Assembly (NCBI GenBank): GCA_964035575.1
Contig: OZ037910.1
Location: 1-64,000, forward strand
Direction: 5' to 3'
DNA from: Rhynchopus sp. YZ270_cl-10
Lineage: Eukaryota; Euglenozoa; Diplonemea; Diplonemida; Diplonemidae
Length of the DNA: 64,000 bases
Numbering within the stretch: position 1 is the first letter of the stretch; each line of letters starts with the position of its first letter. The notes below the pieces were generated by a model that ran no database searches, was not told the origin of the DNA, and saw only the letters and a program-made list of their open reading frames with translations. A program made the position numbers and the translations under genes. Shown one piece after another: positions 1 to 10,290 of the stretch.

Positions 1-97
1 TGGGTGTAGCGTAAAGAGGTACCATGTCATAAACATTCCAAAATCAGGGTTTTTGAAGGTTCAGATATAAAACCGGTGTAAAATTGTCAAAAATACC

Positions 98-640
98 CCG
101 CAAACCCGCATTGACTCAGATGTGGCCAATAACCGCACATACCCAGAATTTCTTCATTTTCGTGCATGATGAGGCAGATATGGTTATATGCATTTCACAC
201 CAAAATACAGGTATTTGTTGTATAGTTCAAATTCTAGACATTGTGTGATGCTCGGATATGGCCATACAACCCCGCAATGAACTCAAATGTGGCCAAAGAC
301 CCTATAATCCTGAGATTTTTGCATTTTCGTGCATATTTGAGGGGTTTTAGATATGGTCATTAGCCATTTACCCGAAAACACAGGTGTTTACTGCACCATG
401 ATAAATTCTAGACATTATGTAATGCTTGGTCAGTTATGATCGTATAACCCTGCAATTGACTCTTATGCACCCATAAACCATTTATCCCCGAGATTTTTGC
501 ATTTTACAGAGTATTTAAACTACTTAAATGTTGTTATTTAGTGATACCCTAAAATGCAAAATGTAGGTATTTGTACGCTATGAAGATATATACGCTCCCC
601 AGATTGATACGTTGACCCACAAAGGTCCTATACTAGCCCA
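98..640. repeat. Degenerate ~170-bp tandem repeat, about three copies
   Basis: Three diverged copies begin near 105, 271 and 448 with CCCGCAATGA-like starts followed by ACTCA. Each then has a GAGATTTTTGCATTTT block, a GATATGG block and a TTCTAGACATT block in the same order. Spacing is about 166 and 177 bp. The copies are clearly diverged, so this is an old array. No gene is supported in positions 1-850; the open frame starting at 740 is carried by the next repeat. Confidence 0.7.
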
Positions 641-852
641 GTATCTAACGTTTTTGCGTCTTTCACCATTCTTCAACTCAGGAAAAAGCACCAAAAGAAG
701 ATCTCACACCTCCCAGAAACTTCATCGTTATGTCTTGCCATGACGAACGTACCCACATCAGCACTACCATTAAAGTCAAACAATAAAACACTACAATCAC
801 ACTATCCAGCTATCAACCACACCAGCGAGAAAACGATGGTTGCTCACTTCTC

Positions 853-1927
853 GTGCGGGTTTGCGGGTTTGCGGGTTTGCGGGTTTGCGGGTTTGCGGGT
901 TTGCGGGTTTGCGGGTTTGCGGGTTTGCGGGTTTGCGGGTTTGCGGGTTTGCGGGTTTGCGGGTTTGCGGGTTTGCGGGTTTGCGGGTTTGCGGGTTTGC
1001 GGGTTTGCGGGTTTGCGGGTTTGCGGGTTTGCGGGTTTGCGGGTTTGCGGGTTTGCGGGTTTGCGGGTTTGCGGGTTTGCGGGTTTGCGGGTTTGCGGGT
1101 TTGCGGGTTTGCGGGTTTGCGGGTTTGCGGGTTTGCGGGTTTACGGGTTTGCGGGTTTGCGGGTTTGCGGGTTTGCGGGTTTGCGGGTTTACGGGTTTGC
1201 GGGTTTGCGGGTTTGCGGGTTTGCGGGTTTGCGGGTTTGCGGGTTTGCGGGTTTGCGGGTTTGCGGGTTTGCGGGTTTGCGGGTTTGCGGGTTTGCGGGT
1301 TTGCGGGTTTGCGGGTTTGCGGGTTTGCGGGTTTGCGGGTTTGCGGGTTTGCGGGTTTGCGGGTTTGCGGGTTTGCGGGTTTGCGGGTTTGCGGGTTTGC
1401 GGGTTTGCGGGTTTGCGGGTTTGCGGGTTTGCGGGTTTGCGGGTTTGCGGGTTTGCGGGTTTGCGGGTTTGCGGGTTTGCGGGTTTGCGGGTTTGCGGGT
1501 TTGCGGGTTTGCGGGTTTGCGGGTTTGCGGGTTTGCGGGTTTGCGGGTTTGCGGGTTTGCGGGTTTGCGGGTTTGCGGGTTTGCGGGTTTGCGGGTTTGC
1601 GGGTTTGCGGGTTTGCGGGTTTGCGGGTTTGCGGGTTTGCGGGTTTGCGGGTTTGCGGGTTTGCGGGTTTGCGGGTTTGCGGTTTGCGGGTTTGCGGGTT
1701 TGCGGGTTTGCGGGTTTGCGGGTTTGCGGGTTTGCGGGTTTGCGGGTTTGCGGGTTTGCGGGTTTGCGGGTTTGCGGGTTTGCGGGTTTGCGGGTTTACG
1801 GGTTTGCGGGTTTGCGGGTTTGCGGGTTTGCGGGTTTGCGGGTTTGCGGGTTTGCGGGTTTGCGGGTTTGCGGGTTTGCGGGTTTGCGGGTTTGCGGGTT
1901 TGCGGGTTTGCGGGTTTACGGGTTTGC
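853..1927 (+). repeat. 8-bp microsatellite (TTTGCGGG)n, about 134 copies
   Basis: The 8-bp unit TTTGCGGG repeats almost perfectly for over 1 kb. Rare variants have TTTACGGG (near 1142, 1190, 1797 and 1917), and one unit near 1681 lacks a G. Because 8 is not a multiple of 3, all three frames stay open and encode a periodic GFAGLRVC peptide, which is not evidence of a gene. The + strand has GGG runs separated by 5 nt, a G-quadruplex-competent pattern. Confidence 0.97.
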
Positions 1928-4338
1928 GGAATCCGCCGGCATGATGCCCTGAAACTTGCTCTGGGGGAGGCCGCGACAGGTGCTGGTCTAGGCCCGGTGA
2001 TCGAGCAGCGTACAGGGGAACCAGGTGAGGGTGGCCAGCGACCAGCTGACATTTACCTGCCAGGAGGCGTATCTGAGAGCGCGCCGCGGTGTTTGGATGT
2101 GACCCATGTCGCCCCGACCCTGCCCTCCTACCGCCGGCCCGCTGCGAAGTTTATTGGGTGGACGGCGAAGACTCAAGGTCAGAGGAAGAGGGAGAAGCAC
2201 GAGTTGTACTGCCGGCAGCACAGGATGTCCTTTTCGCCGGTGGTGTTTGAGGCCTTTGGCGGAGCTGGGGACGAGGCGAATTTGCTGTTAGCTCAGCTGG
2301 GTGGTCTGGCAAAAGATGTGTCTTCCCGTCTGGTGGGGTCGGCTGAGACGCGTATCCGCGAGCGGGTAGCTATTCGCTATCAGAAAGAAGTCGGTGCCTC
2401 TTTCCTGCGTAGGGGGGCTTTGTGCTTGGGGATTTCGACCATTGGTTCCCACAAGGAAAGCGGAACCCCGGAAGAGACGGACCCCTTGGACATGGACCGG
2501 TACGCTCGCAGCAGCAGCGACGCAGTGGAGCCCCTCCTCGTGGACCCCAACGCGCCAGATGACGACATGGCGAAGGTGGACGAACCCGGGACGCGGAAGC
2601 GCAAGCGTGATGACCCCCAGCCCTACGCGGAGGAGATGTCTCACGATTGGGAGGGCACCAGGCACAGAGCGGAGTATGCACTGGATTCCCCTGGGGAGCA
2701 GGCGGAAGATGTGTGCGACGCGTGGGAGCAGCTCAGGGAACAGGCACCTTCGGATTTGCCGTCCGCACTGTCGCAAGCGGCTACCCTGGGTGCGGCCCCA
2801 GTTCCGTGGGAGTTTGTTGAAGGGGATTGTGCTTTCCAGGCCCTGCTCCACGCAGCGAACGTGGACATGCCGGTTTTGGAGTTGCGCAAAGCCACAGTGG
2901 CCAAGGTCCAGGGCCGGCCTTTCCTTGCACGCAAGACCCAGCCGGATTTCCGCCGTTGGGCACGTCTGATGACGAGCGGGGACAGGGGGGACCAGCGGAC
3001 TTGGGCGGACACGATTGCAGTGGCCGGGGCGGGTGAAGCGCTCGGGGTGGTGGTCGTCATCCTTAGCGACCATTACAGACCTTCGCTCTGGGTCCCCTAT
3101 ACTGGAAAGCCCACCAAAGTTGTACTCCTGCTGCATTCAGGGACAAAAACCTTGGACGACGGAACCGAGATCCCTGCGCACTACGCTCCCCTGCGACCGA
3201 ACCCGCAGTGGGAGTTTTACATCCTCTCGAGCACTTCCTCAGGTATTGTCCACATGAAGGTTTGCGAGTCAGTGAGCGAAATGCAGTTCTGTGGGGCACA
3301 GGGGGAGGCGAATTTTGGTGTGGAATGCGTGCAATGTCAATCGATATTCTTTCGATGTGACGCGCATTTCAGGTGTACTGCGTGTGGTACGGAGGTTTGT
3401 CTGCGGTGTGCCGAGGGTTCCAAGTTCTGCCATCTGTCGAAGGCAGGCGGGGTGGAGTTCCGCACCAGGGCGCCACCTGCCGCACAGCACGCTGCCGGTC
3501 CCAGGGGAGGGGCAGAGATGGAAGACGGGGAGACTCGCCCCCCGACCCCAACGACAGACCCGGCGGACACCCCCATGACGGACGACACTCCGGCGCCGGG
3601 TTTTGTGCGCCCAAAGGAGGAGACTCTGGAGGAAGAAGCCCCCGCCCGAGAAGAGAGTTTCGAGGAGGCGTCCCTCAGACAGCAGCTGGAGCAGGCACGC
3701 CGGGAGGCAGAGGCGTCCGCGGAGGCATTGCGGGAGGCGCGGCGGGGGGAGGAGGAACTTCGCGCCCAGTGTGAAGAAGAATGCTCTCGCTGGCGGCAGA
3801 AGTGCTGGGAAGCGGGCGAGGGAGATAAGGCGGCGAGGGACGAGGCGAGAGAGCAGCTGTGGCAGTACGAGCAGCAGCTGCGACAGCAGTCTGAGGACGC
3901 GGCGCAGGTGGAGCAACAGCAGAGGGAGAAGGCTGCACGGATGCAACAGCAGCAGCAACAAGCCGAGGTTTTGCGAGCTCAGTTGGAGCTACAGCAGCAA
4001 CAGCTACATCAACAGCAGCAGGAGGAGGCTGCGCGGATGCAACAGCAACACCGACAGGCGGAGGAGTTGAGAGCCCAGTTGGAACTGCAGAAGCAGCAGC
4101 TGCAGCAACAGCAACAACAACAACAACAACACCAGCCGCCCCCACTACAGCAGCTGCCACAGCAACAGCCCCCGCCGCAACAGCCGCAGCAGCAGCAACA
4201 ACACCACCAACACCTACCGCCGCAACAGCCGCTGCAGAAAGAATCACACCAGCCGCAACAGCAGCAGCAACATCAGCAGCAGCAGCAACACCACCAACAC
4301 CAACAGCCACTGCAGAAAGACCAACACCAGCCACGCCG
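1928..4338 (+). CDS. LINE-derived C-terminal polyprotein: endonuclease-like domain, OTU-like domain, zinc cluster, Gln-rich coiled coil (5' partial)
   Basis: Reading starts at the array edge and has no native start codon. At 1934-2380 the order RRHD, GQRPADI, LDVT, a Lys/Tyr segment and SFSPVVFEAFGG matches the C-terminal region that follows the RT in many LINE-like proteins; the RPAD, D and K spacing resembles a PD-(D/E)XK nuclease. At about 2800-3230 an OTU-like cysteine protease fold is suggested by EGDCAFQALLHA (Cys codon 2828-2830), a WADTIAVAGAGEALGV helix and HYAPLRP (His near 3179). At 3325-3440 a cluster of CxxC pairs suggests a zinc-binding module. From 3600 the protein is acidic, then a coiled coil, then poly-Gln/Pro. 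The Gln-rich reading leaves this frame near 4330 and continues in another frame, although this frame stays open to 4432. Domain order is visible directly; enzyme activity is inferred. Confidence 0.6.
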
Positions 4339-5295
4339 CAGCAGCAACAGCAACACCAGCCGCAAGGGCCGCAGCAGCCGCAGCAGCAACAACACCAACC
4401 ACTCCCTCCGCAACATCTGCAACACCCGGTAGATGGGGCTCAACCCCCCTGGCAGAAGAAGCAGGCGGGGTCTCCCCCCAAAGTGAAAATGGAGGCCGCT
4501 CCGACTGAATCCCCTCCCAAGGTGAAGATCGAGCCCCCGGAAGATCACAAGTCCCCCGAAACACCACCGCCTGTGCCTTTCAACGTGAAGCGTATGACGG
4601 ACGAGAAGGCTCGGGAGACGGTCAGGGACATCCTGAAGGAGGCGAACGAGGTTTGGAAATGGAAAAAGACGGACATCCACGTGCGGGAGGGCCTCTACCC
4701 TTGCCTCTCCATGGGTAACCCTGTCCCTTCCGGTGTGACCCAGTGGATCGACATGTTCCACTACAGACAGGGTAGGGGTAAAAGCTGTCTCCCTACTAGT
4801 CAGATGACCCTGATAGCTTTCAAGGAGTGGCTAGCGGTAATGCGGGCCGCCGGGGTGGCTGCGAAGTGGTCCAAGGAGGAGGTGTCCACGGCCGCAAAAA
4901 CCCGGAACTCGCTGGTCTCGAACAAAGCCGCCCGCAAGGATTGGGACAAAGCCGTGCAAGAGCGACAGGCGCGAGAAGAAGCGTCGCGGCAGGGTCGAGA
5001 TCCTCAAGCCCAGCCATCCCACCTTTCCTCCTCCTCCCCCAGCACAGGCAGTGGCAGCTACACCTCCAACGCCCAACCTGTGCCCTCCTCGTCCGTCAAG
5101 AAGGTAGAGCGCCCCGCTGGAGCTAGGACTGGAGACCGGTCATCCCAGGTGGTCGCAGGGGCCAGTGCCATTTTCCTGGAGAAAACGGCCTCGGCTCCGG
5201 TGCATGCGCGGCAGGCGCGAGTGGTACACCAGGAGGTGAACGTGCGCGCCCCCGGCCGCGGGGGAGGCGGCGGCAGGGGGACAAAGCGACGCTGA
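4339..5295 (+). CDS. C-terminal part of the LINE-like protein, basic RGG-type tail
   Basis: The Gln/Pro-rich composition of the previous frame resumes here in a frame offset by one, so either a small indel in the CAG-type tract or a splice joins them. The first ATG in this frame is at 4483. The segment has a Pro/Lys/Glu-rich stretch, then a compact region at about 4600-4950 (WKWKKTDIHVREGLYP, GVTQWIDMFHYRQGRG, FKEWLAVMRAAGVAAKW) that I do not recognise. A Ser-rich linker follows, then a Gly/Arg tail ending GRGTKRR, which suits RNA or DNA binding or nuclear import. It could instead be a second ORF starting at 4483, but the shared Gln-rich reading favours one protein. The stop is at 5293-5295. 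Confidence 0.5.
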   Translation, partial: QQQQQHQPQGPQQPQQQQHQPLPPQHLQHPVDGAQPPWQKKQAGSPPKVKMEAAPTESPPKVKIEPPEDHKSPETPPPVPFNVKRMTDEKARETVRDILKEANEVWKWKKTDIHVREGLYPCLSMGNPVPSGVTQWIDMFHYRQGRGKSCLPTSQMTLIAFKEWLAVMRAAGVAAKWSKEEVSTAAKTRNSLVSNKAARKDWDKAVQERQAREEASRQGRDPQAQPSHLSSSSPSTGSGSYTSNAQPVPSSSVKKVERPAGARTGDRSSQVVAGASAIFLEKTASAPVHARQARVVHQEVNVRAPGRGGGGGRGTKRR

Positions 5296-6051
5296 GCCTC
5301 CCCCCTGTTTTCTTCTCCCATTTGTACTGTGTAGATTGTGAATTTTTTCCCCCATGTGTGTTTTTTCTATGGTTTTTTCTCCCCTTTCCCTTTCCCCTTT
5401 GTTCACAGCCCGGGTCTTTCCAGGAGTGTTCTCCTCTCAGGGCCCTCAGGGTGTTTTTTCCTTTTTTATTTCTCCTCCCCCATTTTTTCAGACAACAAGG
5501 AAAATTTTTTTTTTTTTTTCGTCGAGCAAGGTTTTGGGGAAGCTCAGGGGCCCGCAAAGGGCGACTGCCCCGGCGCAAGCCGGGGTTGTCCCCACAGGAG
5601 CGGGTGCAGGAGCGTCCCCCTTTTTTACTTTTTACTTTTCCGTTTTTTTTTTTTGTGCTGTACAGTTTTTTCTAGAAGGTAGAATGTAAATAAATTTTTT
5701 TGTGAATGATTAGATGTACAGAAAACAATTTCTCTTGTCCTTTGTTTGTTTCCCACAATTTCCCACCCCCCTCACAGTTTTCTGGAGTAGCCCTGCGATT
5801 TCAGCGAATTTCACAGTGTCTCACACACCCTGTGGTGCCGGTGTTCCTTCTGCCCCGTTTGTGTTATTGTTGTTCCATTTGTTTTTCTTTTCAGTTTCTT
5901 TTCAGTGGATGTTAATGTCTGTAGTCGCCCCAGTGCCTCTTAGTCATTTTCTACCTCTTACCCTCACTTTCATCTGGAAAGGGTTATCCACTGTGCTTTA
6001 TTTCCCCATCGCGTTTCCTTCCCACCACCCTCACAACAAAAACTCTAAGCC

Positions 6052-6090
<39 letters not shown>
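5296..6090 (+). other. 3' untranslated region and poly(A) tail of the LINE-like element
   Basis: This is a T/C-rich non-coding stretch with several homopolymer T runs. An AATAAA at 5689-5694 lies far upstream of the A35 tract at 6056-6090, and no canonical signal sits just before that tract. The A35 run directly abuts the next microsatellite, which marks the 3' boundary of the insertion. Confidence 0.55.
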
Positions 6091-6093
<3 letters not shown>

Positions 6094-6598
6094 GTGTGGA
6101 GCTGTGGAGCAGTGGAGCTGTGGAGCAGTGGAGCTGTGGAGCAGTGGAGCTGTGGAGCAGTGGAGCTGTGGAGCTGTGGAGCTGTGGAGCTGTGGAGCTG
6201 TGGAGCTGTGGAGCTGTGGAGCTGTGGAGCTGTGGAGCTGTGGAGCTGTGGAGCTGTGGAGCTGTGGAGCTGTGGAGCTGTGGAGCTGTGGAGCTGTGGA
6301 GCTGTGGAGCTGTGGAGCTGTGGAGCTGTGGAGCTGTGGAGCTGTGGAGCTGTGGAGCTGTGGAGCTGTGGAGCTGTGGAGCTGTGGAGCTGTGGAGCTG
6401 TGGAGCTGTGGAGCTGTGGAGCTGTGGAGCTGTGGAGCTGTGGAGCTGTGGAGCTGTGGAGCTGTGGAGCTGTGGAGCTGTGGAGCTGTGGAGCTGTGGA
6501 GCTGTGGAGCTGTGGAGCTGTGGAGCTGTGGAGCTGTGGAGCTGTGGAGCTGTGGAGCTGTGGAGCTGTGGAGCTGTGGAGCTGTGGAGCTGTGGAGC
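6091..6598 (+). repeat. 8-bp microsatellite (GAGCTGTG)n, about 62 copies
   Basis: GAGCTGTG repeats almost perfectly from about 6150. The first ~60 bp alternate GAGCTGTG with GAGCAGTG, giving a 16-bp variant period. All frames stay open as periodic peptides (ELWSCGAV on +, APQLHSST on -), so the long open frames here are artefacts of the 8-bp unit. Confidence 0.97.
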
Positions 6599-6634
6599 GA
6601 GTAGGGCTCGAGAGTAGGGCTCGCGAGTACGGCA

Positions 6635-7083
6635 ACGCAACCTCAACGCATCGGCGAAACAACTGCGACACAACGGCAACGCAACAGCAAAACAACTGCG
6701 ACTCAACGGCAACGCAACAGCGACAGCAAGGCGACACAACGGCAACACAACCTCAACGCAACGGCGAAACAACTGCGACACCACGGCAACGCAACCTCAA
6801 CGCAACGGCCAAACAACTGCGACACAACGGCAACGCAACAACGACAGCAAGGCGACGCAACGGCAACGCAACGGCCAAACAACTACGACACAACGGCAAC
6901 GCAACCTCAACGCAACGGCCAAACAACTGCGACACAACGGCAACGCAACAACGACAGCAGGGCGACACAACGGCAACGCAACAACTACAGCAAGGCGACA
7001 CAACGGCAACGCAACGGCCAAACAACTACGACACAACGGCAACGCAACCTCAACGCAACGGCCAAACAACTGCGACGCAACGG
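6635..7083. repeat. CAACGCAAC-rich satellite, block 1 (44-bp and ~33-bp units)
   Basis: Units read CGACACAACGGCAACGCAAC, then CTCAACGCAACGGCCAAACA, then ACTG (44 bp). They are mixed with shorter ~33-bp units in which the second half is replaced by an AACGACAGCAAGG-type segment. The order of long and short units is irregular. No gene is supported. Confidence 0.9.
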
Positions 7084-8075
7084 ATGGCGGATGGGGGATG
7101 GGGGTGAAGATGATCATGACGTGTGCTTGGTAAAAATAGCGGGGGGTGGGTACTCTTAATTTTGTTTCTAGAAAGACAAACGAGAGAAAAACGAGAGAGA
7201 GAGCAAAAAGGGAGCCATCTTGAAAACTAAAAAAAAGGGGCAAAAACACAGAAAACCAAAGTGGTGTATCGTTTTGGAATCTGCTTTCCTGCTCCAAAGG
7301 GTTGGGATAAAATATTGTACAAAATCGTGAGATTTTGCACTATTTTTTGGAAATTTGAAATAAATACAAAAAAAATAAGCGCAACGAACAGATCGGTTCC
7401 GTTTGTGGTGTTCCGTTTGTTGCGTTCAGATCGTGACACAACTGCTGCACCAAGGCGACACAACAGCGACACAATGGCGACAAAAGGGAGACACATAGGC
7501 GACACTCGTACGTCGCATTGAGGGTCATCTATATGTTCCGGGTCACGCAGTACCGCACCAGTTTACACCAACAGACACAAGGGCGACAACACACACACAC
7601 AAAGTGCGACAAGTCCAGCAACTCAGCTGCTGCAACCACAGACAAGCGGAGCCAGAGAAAGTGCGACAAAGCGCGTCCTATCTCGGAACAACACATCTCG
7701 AAACAACGAGAGAGAACAAGGCAACGAACAGATCGGTTCCGTTTCTTGCGTTCACATCGTGACACAACGGCTACACCAAGGCGACACAAAGGCGACACAA
7801 CGACGACACCACGGAGACACAAAGGCGACACAAAGAAGAAAGCGACAAGTGCGACACAGACAGGAAGCAGCGCAAGCAACCCAAGACCCCCACCCCAACT
7901 TCCGCTTCCTGCAACTCCAGCAATTCAGCCGCTGCAACCACAGACAAGCTGAGGTGCCAGAGAAAGTGCGACAAAGTGCGGAATCAGGGTGACAAATGCA
8001 GCAACTAACCAATACCATAGAATAAAGTATAAAAAAAAAAGCATACCCGAGAGCAACAACACTGGGACGTCTCGT
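7084..8075. repeat. Spacer between satellite blocks with paired GCGACA-rich segments
   Basis: Two segments at 7381-7520 and 7717-7850 both start GCAACGAACAGATCGGTTCC and run into GCGACACAA-type repeats. A second pair, 7612-7680 and 7911-7981, shares CTGCAACCACAGACAAGC and GCCAGAGAAAGTGCGACAAA. The region therefore looks like a ~300-340-bp duplication in low-complexity DNA. I see no gene: the open frames on both strands encode only repetitive peptides. Confidence 0.6.
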
Positions 8076-8079
8076 CCCA

Positions 8080-8335
8080 TTGCGACACAACGGCGACACA
8101 ACTGCGACACAACGGCAACACAACCTCAACGCAACGGCCAAACAACTGCGACACAACGGCAACGCAACCTCAACGCAACGGCCAAACAACGACGACACAA
8201 CGGCAACGCAACGGCGAAACAACTGCGACACAACGGCAACGCAACAACGACAGCAGGGCGACTCAACGGCAACGTAACCTCAACGCAACGGCCAAACAAC
8301 TACGACACAACGGCAACGTAACCTCAACGCAAATG
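8080..8335. repeat. CAACGCAAC-rich satellite, block 2
   Basis: Same unit types and orientation as the block at 6635-7083, with CGACACAACGGCAACGCAAC and CTCAACGCAACGGCCAAACA modules. The two blocks are separated by about 1 kb of different repeats, so they may be one array split by insertion or two separate expansions. Confidence 0.88.
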
Positions 8336-8451
8336 TCCGCCCTCCTGCCCAACCAGGATTTTTATATTTTTTTGAGGAGGGGTTCGGCAGGCGTTTTGCT
8401 AACCATCGTTCTGAGTTTTTGTCGTTTTTTCTTATTGTTTCATCGCTCCAG

Positions 8452-9168
8452 GGGAAAAGGTGGCATCATTCCATCTACTGTACTGTAGGGTGTGTCACGG
8501 ATGCAGAGACGGGGGCTCCAAGGAATATGTCTTCCACATCTACGCGCAGATGCTCGAGTTGCGGTCAGACATCCCCGACTTCTATAAGCAGTTGGTATGT
8601 CTACAGGGACTGTTTTGTTGTGTGTGTTTTTCGCACTTAAGATAACCCAAACAGCTTACATCAAGTACACCCACATATACAATATTGCCTCAGGAATGAC
8701 CCACAAACTCATGTCAAACACATAACACCACAGCTCCCCATCCCAGCGTTCATTCAGGAAAACCTGCAGGGGGTAGTGGCGGGGGACCTCCTCAACCCTG
8801 CCGCGCGCATTGCGATCATACTCTGCCGCAGCAAGAACAAGGACCATGACGGGTTCGCGCTGCTGGGACAGCTGTTCCGAGCGAGCATGCCCGCGGTGCA
8901 CCTCGAGCCTATGTGGGCCGCCATTTGGAACTACCTCTCGGGAACTTCCAATAAGACGGAAAAATTCGCCAAAATGTTGGCGATCCTGGGACGGCTGATG
9001 CATCCTCGCGAGTGTGAGAACTGTGGCGTGCCTGCACAGCTGCAGTGTGGGTTCTGCGAGGAGCTGTTCTTGTGCGACAAGCTTTGCTTATCCCCTTCAG
9101 AGGCTGCACTGAAGATAGTCTCTAACCATCCCATCACCTCTTCTTCGAATGCGTGGTGCATCATATAA
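8452..9168 (+). CDS. Unrecognised Cys-motif protein fragment, two exons, 5' end missing
   Basis: A strong polypyrimidine tract and AG end at 8451. An exon at 8452-8594 reads EKVASFHLLYCRVCHGC and onward to IPDFYKQL. A GTATGT donor at 8595 and a CACAG acceptor at 8732-8733 define a 139-bp phase-0 intron. The second exon, 8734-9168, continues LPIPAFIQENLQGVVAGDLL with a helical stretch, then a Cys cluster CENCGVPAQLQCGFCEELF plus two more Cys, and stops at 9166-9168. The same Cys cluster occurs in the minus-strand gene at 29745-30731, so it is a real module (B-box or MYND-like). Exons before 8452 are missing or lie beyond the satellite. The last ~15 residues look unlike the rest and may be read-through into an intron. 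I do not recognise the helical part. Confidence 0.55.
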
Positions 9169-9226
9169 CGATCGTAACATACTTGACGCATAATAGCCTG
9201 CAGTTTGCAGGGAATGTTCGTGTCAT

Positions 9227-9715
9227 CTAAGCCTCCACAAATAGAACGTTTGGCCTGCGTTTTGCAAAGGAGACGATGCGCTGCCCGCCTTCGACACCGA
9301 TGAAGTGGTTTCCTGATCTGTCAAGGACCTGGAGGTCAGAGCAGAACCCTTGGTCAAGAAGGCGTGATGCAGAGGTGTGAGGGAGGAGGTTGTTCCTGAT
9401 GAGGGCGGAGACGATGGGTGGCTGGGTGGGTGGCTGGGTGGGGCGCTTCGGTGGCAAGGAGGATGCGGGCGACGCAGTTCTGTGATGTGTCGGAGAGGTC
9501 AATGACCTCGGAGCAGAGGATGAGGGCCGCAAGAGAGGACTCTGTGCGGTGTGCGTGCAGGGCGGCCTTCGCAAGGTACGTCAGGTAGAAGGCATCTTTC
9601 TTCTCCGGCGTGGCGCTAACATTGCGTGCTGTGGTGCGGGCCTTAGGACGGAACATTGCGCGCAGAATAACCCCTGTGTACTGTGTAACATATGGCCCGC
9701 TTTGTCTGGAAAAGT
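9227..9715 (-). pseudogene. Unrecognised gene fragment, convergent with the preceding gene, reading split over two frames
   Basis: On the minus strand a CTTTTCCAG acceptor-like site near 9708 precedes an open reading of normal composition (YVTQYTGVILRAMFRP to QNCVARILLATEA). Near 9440 it meets two 12-bp CCACCCAGCCAC repeats. After them the sensible reading continues in a different frame (PPIVSALIRNNLLPH to RRPNVLFVEA) and stops at 9227-9229. Either an indel in the short repeat or a small intron separates the halves. The stop lies ~60 bp from the stop of the + strand gene, so the two are convergent. I do not recognise the family. An upstream exon was not identified. Confidence 0.45.
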
Positions 9716-9939
9716 GATGAGGAGAGGGAGGAGGTGGGCCCGGTGACAAAATGTGCCGAGTAGAAACTAAGAAGGTGGCGTGGAAAATAAAGAACACGCT
9801 GACGACAACAAAGTGAAGTTGAAAGTAACTAATCGTACAGGTTACATGGCTATATGGGATGGGAGGAAGTGCACAACTGCGGAAAGACGATACTATTATG
9901 TGTGTGTTTTGAAAAAGAGGGGGCGAGGTGGTGTTCACT

Positions 9940-10290
9940 TTAGGAGATGTAAGTGATTTTATTGTTCACTTTGTCAAAATCTCTTTGTTTTTCTCTTTGT
10001 CTATTTTTCCTGCATTTTTTATTCTCTTCTTTGTACTTTCTTTTGTTTTGGTTGTTGTTAGATAAGCTCAATCGCCTATCGAGTTCTGTGAATAGCACGG
10101 AACTCCTTTTCATGTGTATCCATGGAAAACAGTATCACATGTGATACCGGGGGAAATTTTTTGAAAAAAAGGTGTCGTTTGAGAAAAACAAACAAACGGA
10201 CGCGCTGTGTGAAAAACGAGTGTTTCTCTGCGCGTGATATTTTGTGGGGAAGAGAAAAAAAAAAAAAAAAAAAACAACGTCTGCCCGAAG
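9940..10290. other. Non-coding spacer, homopolymer rich
   Basis: T-rich sequence with a run of 19 A near 10256. I see no supported gene, RNA or repeat unit here. Confidence 0.5.

Larger units (their letters stand above)
1928..6090 (+). mobile_element. LINE-like (non-LTR) retroelement, 5'-truncated, with poly(A) tail
   Basis: A coding region with an RT-associated C-terminal domain starts abruptly at the edge of the TTTGCGGG array. It runs through an OTU-like domain and a Gln-rich region to a stop at 5293-5295. About 760 bp of T/C-rich 3' sequence follows, ending in 35 A at 6056-6090. A missing 5' part, a 3' poly(A) tract and no long terminal repeats are the pattern expected of target-primed reverse transcription. 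No reverse transcriptase core is present. I found no clear target-site duplication, because both flanks are 8-bp microsatellites of different sequence. The alternative is a host gene carrying a captured LINE domain. Confidence 0.6.

Noticed and set aside
840-2052. Long open frames on both strands through the TTTGCGGG array
   Set aside because: They encode only a periodic peptide forced by an 8-bp repeat with no stop in any frame; not evidence of a gene.
5984-6784. Minus-strand frame of APQLHSST repeats and plus-strand ELWSCGAV repeats
   Set aside because: Produced by the GAGCTGTG microsatellite; no unique coding sequence.
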